From Klenkia sp. PcliD-1-E (GTDB taxonomy: Bacteria; Actinomycetota; Actinomycetes; Mycobacteriales; Geodermatophilaceae), in contig NZ_JAMXRZ010000032.1 of the NCBI RefSeq assembly GCF_024124375.1, positions 1 to 36,629 of the forward strand: a stretch of 36,629 nt of DNA. The letters are read 5' to 3'. The stretch's first letter is position 1. Every line of letters begins with the position of its first letter. Shown piece by piece: positions 32,023 through 36,629 of the stretch. The notes under the pieces were generated by a model. It made no database searches, was not told the DNA's origin, and saw only the letters and a list, made by a program, of their open reading frames with translations. Position numbers and translations under genes: made by a program.

Positions 32023-35000
32023 TCAGTCGACCAGGGCGTCGGCGGCGTAGGACCGCCAGAGCACCGCGTAGGGCCCCTCGGCCCGGCGCAGCTCCTCGTG
32101 CGGTCCGACCTGGACCACGCGGCCGTGGTCGAGCACGACCACCCGGTCGGCGCGGGCAGCCGTGGTCAGCCGGTGGGCCACCACCACCGTCGTGCGGCGC
32201 CCCGCCACGGCGTCGGCCGCGCGGTTCACCGCCGCCTCCGAGGCGAGGTCGAGGGATGCGGTGGCCTCGTCCAGCAACAGCACGTCGGGGTCGACCAGCT
32301 CGGCACGGGCCAGGGCGAGCAGCTGCCGCTGGCCCGCCGACAGCGACCTGCCCCGCTCCCCCACGCGCGTGCGGTAGCCATGGGGCAGCCCGGCGACCAC
32401 CTCGTGCGCCCCCACCGCCCGGGCGGCCGCCTCGACCTCGGCGTCGGTGGCCCCCGGCCGGCCGTAGGCGATCGCGTCGCGCACCGTGCCGTCGAACAGG
32501 TGCGCCTCCTGCGGCACGACGCCGAGCCGGGCGCGGTAGCCCGCGAGGTCCAGCGTGCGCAGGTCGCGGCCGTCGACCAGCACGGCACCGCCGGTCGGGT
32601 CGTAGAACCGGGCGATCAGCTTCACCACCGTCGACTTGCCGGCACCGGTCTCGCCGACCAGGGCCACCGTCTCCCCGGGGGCGATCCGCAGCGTGACGTC
32701 GCGCAGGGCCGGCGTCGAGGCGCCCTGGTAGGCGAAGGTGACCCCGTCGAGCAGGACCTCGCCGCGCAGCCGCCCGACCGGCGCCGGGTCGGCCGCGGGC
32801 GGGGTCGAGGTGGGCGTCTGCAGCAGGTCCCGCAGCCGGCGCAGGCCGACCGCGGCCTGCTGGTAGCTGTCGAACACCTGGGACAGCGACTGCACCGGGG
32901 AGAAGAACGTGCCGACGTAGAGCAGGAAGGCCACCAGCACACCTGCGGTGATCGTGCGGTCGGACAACCGCTGCGCGCCCACGACCAGCACCGCGGCCAC
33001 CGCCAGCTCGGAGAGGAACTCCACGAACGGGAAGTAGGTGGCGATGTAGCGCTGCGCCCGCAGCCGGGTGTCGCGGTAGGCCCGGGCGCGGTCGGCGAAC
33101 ACCTGCAGCGAGCGCTGCGTGCGCACGGCGGCCTGGGTGACCCGCACCCCGGCGACGTCCTCCTGCAGCCGCGCGTTGACCGCGCTGACGCGCTCGCGGG
33201 CCTCGGTGTAGGCCGGCACGGAGCGGCGGCGGAACCACCACGTGGCCACCGCGAGGACGGGCAGGAAGGCCACCAGCACCAGGGCCAGCTCGACGTCGAG
33301 CAGCAGCAGCGCGACCAGCACGCCGACGAGGGTCAGCAGGCTGACCACCGCGGTGGTCAGGCCGGTCTGAAGGAACGCCGAGAGCGCGTCGACGTCGGTG
33401 GTCATCCGGGTCATGATCCGGCCACCGAGCTCGCGCTCGTAGTAGTCCAGGCCCAGCCGCTGCAGCTGGGCGAAGGTCTTCACCCGCAGCGTGTAGAGCA
33501 GCCGTTCACCGGTTCTCCCGGTCAACCGGGTGGCCCCGATGGTGACCAGCCAGTCGACCACGACCACGGCGAGGGCCAGCGCGCTGATCGCCACGAGGGC
33601 GGCGAGGGAGTCGGCGGACACGCCCCGGTCGATGCCGCTGCGCACCAGTGCGGGCACCGCGATCTGCGCGGCGGCGTCGGCGGCGGTGAGCACCAGGGCC
33701 GCGGCCAGCACCCACCGGAAGGGCCGCAGCAGGCCGGCCAGGGTGAAGCCGGGGTCGGCGGCCCGGGCGCGCTCCGGGGGCACCCGGGGGTCGTCGTCGA
33801 GCGGGGGCAGTGCCGCCACCAGCTCGCGCAGCTCCGGGGTGGCCGCCATGTTCGCCATCGCCGAGCCGCGCCCCCCGATCGAGCTCGCCGCGCCCCGCAG
33901 GGTCCGGTCGCCGCCGGGCCCCGCCTGCTGCGGCTCCGGCCACGCGGCGGGGTCGCTCCCGCCCTCCGCCCGGGGCAGTGCCCGTCCTCCCCGGTGGCCG
34001 TTGCTCCCCGAGGACGACGTCGGACCACGGTCGTCGACCACCGCACCGGGACCGGCGTCCTCGTCGCCGGAGACCAGCAGCCGGTAGAGCGCGCTGCGCT
34101 CGGCGAGCTCGTCGACGGTGCCGACGTCGACCACCCGGCCGGCGTCCAGCACCGCCACCCGGTCGGCCAGCGCGAGCGTGGAGGCCCGGTGCGCGACGAC
34201 CAGGGTGGTCCGCCCGGGCGGGCCGGTCTCCTGCAGCGCCTGCTGGATGCGGGCCTCCACGGTCGCGTCGACGGCGGAGGTGGCGTCGTCCAGGACCAGC
34301 ACCCGGGGCTCGGTCAGCAGGGCCCGGGCCAGCGCCACCCGCTGCCGCTGCCCGCCGGACAGGGTCAGCCCCTGCTCGCCGACGACGGTGTCGTAGCCGT
34401 CGGGCAGCTCCTCGATGAAACCGTCGGCCTGCGCGACTTCGGCCGCGGCCCGGACCTCGGCGTCGGTGGCGTCGGGGCGGCCGAAGGCGATGTTGGCCCG
34501 CACGGAGTCCGAGAACAGGAAGCTGTCCTCCGGGACCACCCCGAGGGCACCGCGCAGCCCGTCCAGGTCGAGCTCGCGGACGTCGACCCCGCCGACCCGC
34601 ACCCGCCCGGCGTCCACGTCGTAGAAGCGCGGCAGCAAGCCCACGACGGCCGACTTGCCCGACCCGGCCGTGCCGACCAGCGCCAGCGTCTCCCCGGGCC
34701 GGACCTCCAGGGACACCCCCGACAGGGCCGGGGTGCCCCCGGCGGCGAAGGAGAAGGTGACGTCGTCCAGCTCCAGGGACAGCGGGCCAGCGGGCACCGG
34801 CCTGGACCCCGACCGCAGCCCGGGCTCGGTGTCGACGATCTCCAGCACGCGCTCGACGCCGGCCCGGGCCTGCTGGCCGATGGTGAGCACCGCGGCGAGC
34901 TGGCGGACCGGGGAGACCAGCGCGGCCAGGTAGGTGGCGAAGGCCAGGAAGGTGCCCAGCGAGATGCTGCCGCGCAGGGCCAGCCACCCGCCGAGCGCGA

Positions 35001-35799
35001 GCACCCCGACCTGCCCGAGCGCCGGCACGGCCTGCAGCGCCGGGTTGTAGCGCGCGGTGAAGGCCACCACGCGCATCCGCGCGCCGAACAGCGTCCGCGC
35101 GCCGGCGTCGAGCCGGTCGAGCTCGCGGCCCTCCTGGCCGAACCCCTTGACCACCCGCACCCCGGTGACCGCGGCCTCGACGTCGCCGGCTACCGCCCCG
35201 GCCTGCTGCTGGGCGGCCCAGTTGGCCGGGAACAGATCCCGCCGGGAACGCAGCGCCAGCCACCACAGCGCCGGGCCGACGGCCAGGGCGACCAGCGTGA
35301 GCAGGGGCGACAGCCAGGCCATCACCACGATCGAGACCACGAACAGCAGGGCGTTGCCGGCCAGGTTGGGCAGGAAGGCCAGCAGGCCCTGCACCAGCGT
35401 GACGTCGGAGATCGAACGGCTGACCACCTGGCCGGTCTGGGTGCGGTCCTGGCCCGGGCCGTCGAGCCGGGCGAGCGCGACGGCGACGTCGTTGCGCAGG
35501 TCGTACTGCACGTCCAGGCTCAGCCGCCCGGCCAGGTAGCGGCGGGTGAACCCGGCGGCGAACCGGACGGTCCCGGCGACCACCAGCAGCCAGACGTAGG
35601 GCGTCACCGACTGCGTGCCGCCGGCCACCACGTCGTCGACGACCGCGCGCACCACCAGCGGCACCCCGCCGGCGATGACCGACCCGACCAGCGCGGCCGC
35701 GAAGGCCCCGACCAGGTCGCCCCGGTGGCGCAGGCAGTAGCCGACCAGCCGGCGCAGCCAGCCTCCCCGGTCCGGCGCGGTGGGCGATGGTTGCGGCAC
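32023..35799 (-). CDS. Full-length fused ABC exporter (TMD-NBD-TMD-NBD)
   Basis: One 1,258-residue chain holds two complete exporter halves. TMD1 is about 15-315; NBD1 has Walker A GTAGSGKS (376-383), Glu at the Q-loop position (VVPEDSFLF), signature LSGGQ (480-484), Walker B LVLDD with Asp505 instead of catalytic Glu, and His537. A polar linker (about 578-685) leads to TMD2 (about 690-985); NBD2 has GETGAGKS (1049-1056), VVPQEAHLF, altered signature LSAGQ (1153-1157), LLLDE with Glu1178, and His1209. This resembles Rv0194 of M. tuberculosis, a multidrug exporter. GTG at 35799 follows a CAGACT hexamer by seven bases; longer starts would overlap the divergent FUSC gene. Confidence 0.9.
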   Translation of the reverse strand: MPQPSPTAPDRGGWLRRLVGYCLRHRGDLVGAFAAALVGSVIAGGVPLVVRAVVDDVVAGGTQSVTPYVWLLVVAGTVRFAAGFTRRYLAGRLSLDVQYDLRNDVAVALARLDGPGQDRTQTGQVVSRSISDVTLVQGLLAFLPNLAGNALLFVVSIVVMAWLSPLLTLVALAVGPALWWLALRSRRDLFPANWAAQQQAGAVAGDVEAAVTGVRVVKGFGQEGRELDRLDAGARTLFGARMRVVAFTARYNPALQAVPALGQVGVLALGGWLALRGSISLGTFLAFATYLAALVSPVRQLAAVLTIGQQARAGVERVLEIVDTEPGLRSGSRPVPAGPLSLELDDVTFSFAAGGTPALSGVSLEVRPGETLALVGTAGSGKSAVVGLLPRFYDVDAGRVRVGGVDVRELDLDGLRGALGVVPEDSFLFSDSVRANIAFGRPDATDAEVRAAAEVAQADGFIEELPDGYDTVVGEQGLTLSGGQRQRVALARALLTEPRVLVLDDATSAVDATVEARIQQALQETGPPGRTTLVVAHRASTLALADRVAVLDAGRVVDVGTVDELAERSALYRLLVSGDEDAGPGAVVDDRGPTSSSGSNGHRGGRALPRAEGGSDPAAWPEPQQAGPGGDRTLRGAASSIGGRGSAMANMAATPELRELVAALPPLDDDPRVPPERARAADPGFTLAGLLRPFRWVLAAALVLTAADAAAQIAVPALVRSGIDRGVSADSLAALVAISALALAVVVVDWLVTIGATRLTGRTGERLLYTLRVKTFAQLQRLGLDYYERELGGRIMTRMTTDVDALSAFLQTGLTTAVVSLLTLVGVLVALLLLDVELALVLVAFLPVLAVATWWFRRRSVPAYTEARERVSAVNARLQEDVAGVRVTQAAVRTQRSLQVFADRARAYRDTRLRAQRYIATYFPFVEFLSELAVAAVLVVGAQRLSDRTITAGVLVAFLLYVGTFFSPVQSLSQVFDSYQQAAVGLRRLRDLLQTPTSTPPAADPAPVGRLRGEVLLDGVTFAYQGASTPALRDVTLRIAPGETVALVGETGAGKSTVVKLIARFYDPTGGAVLVDGRDLRTLDLAGYRARLGVVPQEAHLFDGTVRDAIAYGRPGATDAEVEAAARAVGAHEVVAGLPHGYRTRVGERGRSLSAGQRQLLALARAELVDPDVLLLDEATASLDLASEAAVNRAADAVAGRRTTVVVAHRLTTAARADRVVVLDHGRVVQVGPHEELRRAEGPYAVLWRSYAADALVD

Positions 35800-35838
35800 G
35801 CCGCCCAGTCTGCGCCGGGGGTCCGACAAGCGCGGGTG

Positions 35839-35848
35839 GGAAGCTTCC
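35839..35848. promoter_or_regulatory. Short palindrome in the ABC/FUSC divergent promoter
   Basis: GGAAGCTTCC is a perfect 10-bp palindrome, unusually AT-rich for this DNA, four bases before the FUSC-like start and 40 bases upstream of the ABC exporter start. The 52-base gap must hold both promoters, so a protein bound here could affect both genes. Confidence 0.35.
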
Positions 35849-35851
35849 GCC

Positions 35852-36629
35852 GTGGCGGACAGGGGGCTGCGGGCACCGGCGTGGCTCGACGAGCTGGTCC
35901 GCACCGAGCGCCCCCCGGTGCCCTGGCGCGACGTCGTCCGGTTCGCGCTGTCCATCACGGGCCCGCTGGCCGTCGTCGCGCTGCTCGGCCGGCTCGCCGA
36001 CCCCGCCGCGCTGGGCGCGGGGGTCTTCGCCACCACCGGCGCGCTGGCGGCCACGATGGCGCCGCAGGGCGGGCCGCTGCGCACCCGGATGCGCCGGGTG
36101 GCGGCCGCCGCCGGGTTCGGCACGCTGGGCCTGCTGGCCGGCGAGGCGGCCACCGGCGAGGGCTGGCGGCCGGTGCTCGTCATCGGCGTCCTGTCGGCGG
36201 TCGCCGCGCTGATCAGCTCGATCGACGCCGCACTGTCGCTGGGCGCGCTGCAGCTGCTGGTCTACGCGGCGCTGTCCTCGGGCCTGCAGACCCCGCTGCC
36301 GCTGCGCGTCGAGGTCGGCTGGTTCGTCGCCGGTGGGCTGTGGGCGACGGCGCTGGTGCTGGTGCAGGCCCGGACCGAGGCCGCCGACCCCGACCGCACG
36401 GCCGTCGGTGCGGTGTTCACCGCGATCGGCGACCTGCTCGCCGCCGTGGGCACGCCCCGCACCGACGACGCCCGCCGCGCCCTCACCGGGGCGCTGAACA
36501 CCGGCTACGACCGGGTCATCCACAGCCGCAGCACGTCCGCGGGCCGCAGCCGGGAGCTGGCCGAGCTCGCCGGCATCCTCAACGCCGCCGCACCCCTCGT
36601 CGAGGGCGCCGTCGCCACCGCGCGGACCG
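35852..36629 (+). CDS. FUSC-like membrane protein, N-terminal part (runs off window)
   Basis: The frame is open from GTG 35852 to the window end (259 residues seen). After a hydrophilic lead (ADRGLRAPAWLDELVRTERP) come five or six hydrophobic segments, including FALSITGPLAVVALLGRLAD, GAGVFATTGALAATMAP, PVLVIGVLSAVAALISSID and VGWFVAGGLWATALVLV, followed by a soluble helical part (AVGAVFTAIGDLLAAVGTPR). This layout is that of FUSC/aromatic acid exporter-type proteins, which are thought to export small aromatic or toxic compounds. The family call rests on overall pattern rather than a strict motif. It is divergent from the fused ABC exporter. Confidence 0.7.
   Translation, partial: MADRGLRAPAWLDELVRTERPPVPWRDVVRFALSITGPLAVVALLGRLADPAALGAGVFATTGALAATMAPQGGPLRTRMRRVAAAAGFGTLGLLAGEAATGEGWRPVLVIGVLSAVAALISSIDAALSLGALQLLVYAALSSGLQTPLPLRVEVGWFVAGGLWATALVLVQARTEAADPDRTAVGAVFTAIGDLLAAVGTPRTDDARRALTGALNTGYDRVIHSRSTSAGRSRELAELAGILNAAAPLVEGAVATART

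Noticed and set aside
35800-36183. N-terminal extension of the ABC exporter into the divergent gene
   Set aside because: The extra 128 residues are Ser/Ala/Arg-rich antisense sequence of the FUSC-like gene; the exporter homology begins at the GTG at 35799.

Overview
This 36.6 kb window is chromosomal DNA from a very GC-rich actinobacterium. The base composition, frequent GTG starts, 1- and 4-base gene overlaps, an F420-dependent NADP reductase, an actinobacterial-type RNase P RNA and a Tad pilus locus without an outer-membrane secretin all fit a monoderm actinomycete. Geodermatophilaceae (Blastococcus/Geodermatophilus/Modestobacter type) is my best guess, but this is inference. About 38 protein genes and one RNA gene can be supported. 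There is no integrase, transposase, CRISPR array or tRNA.

Left part (1-5,960): the 3' end of a low-complexity repeat protein; a terminator hairpin; a two-gene unit of npdG-like F420 reductase and a small double-DivIVA-motif protein; a small SPOR-like protein; a membrane diguanylate cyclase; an M24 peptidase; a K+ channel; a ChaB-like protein; a hot-dog thioesterase; and a small acidic protein.

Tad/Flp pilus locus (5,966-13,739, minus strand): prepilin peptidase, Flp pilin, TadE pseudopilin, TadE/G-like protein, CpaB, CpaE/TadZ, CpaF/TadA, TadB and TadC in transcription order. Most genes overlap. A perfect 13-bp hairpin separates the pilin from the rest, and two palindromes lie upstream. Pilin is processed by the peptidase and assembled by the CpaF motor on the TadB/TadC platform.

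Middle (13,800-25,700): small genes with long intergenic inverted repeats, a VOC protein, an SDR with a small Cys-rich partner, rnpB divergent from cutC, a PIG-L deacetylase, an alpha/beta hydrolase, a DHA2 MFS exporter, a TSUP/SLC13-like transporter pair, nadA, and a polar amino acid ABC importer whose permease appears to start at CTG.

Right part (25,700-36,629): a frameshifted AbiEi-like/DUF559 gene lies between two inverted copies of a palindromic element. Next is the conserved Nif3 / zinc-ribbon / RNase HI-CobC cluster (Rv2230c-Rv2228c in M. tuberculosis), here interrupted by an SSS symporter and its DUF3311 partner. A 1,258-residue fused ABC exporter with one degenerate ATP site follows, divergent from a FUSC-like membrane protein cut by the window end.

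No obviously new multi-gene defence or biosynthetic system is visible. The best leads are the palindromic element family around the broken AbiEi-like gene, the pilin/tadE hairpin, the CTG-started permease and the transporter pair inserted in the Nif3 cluster.
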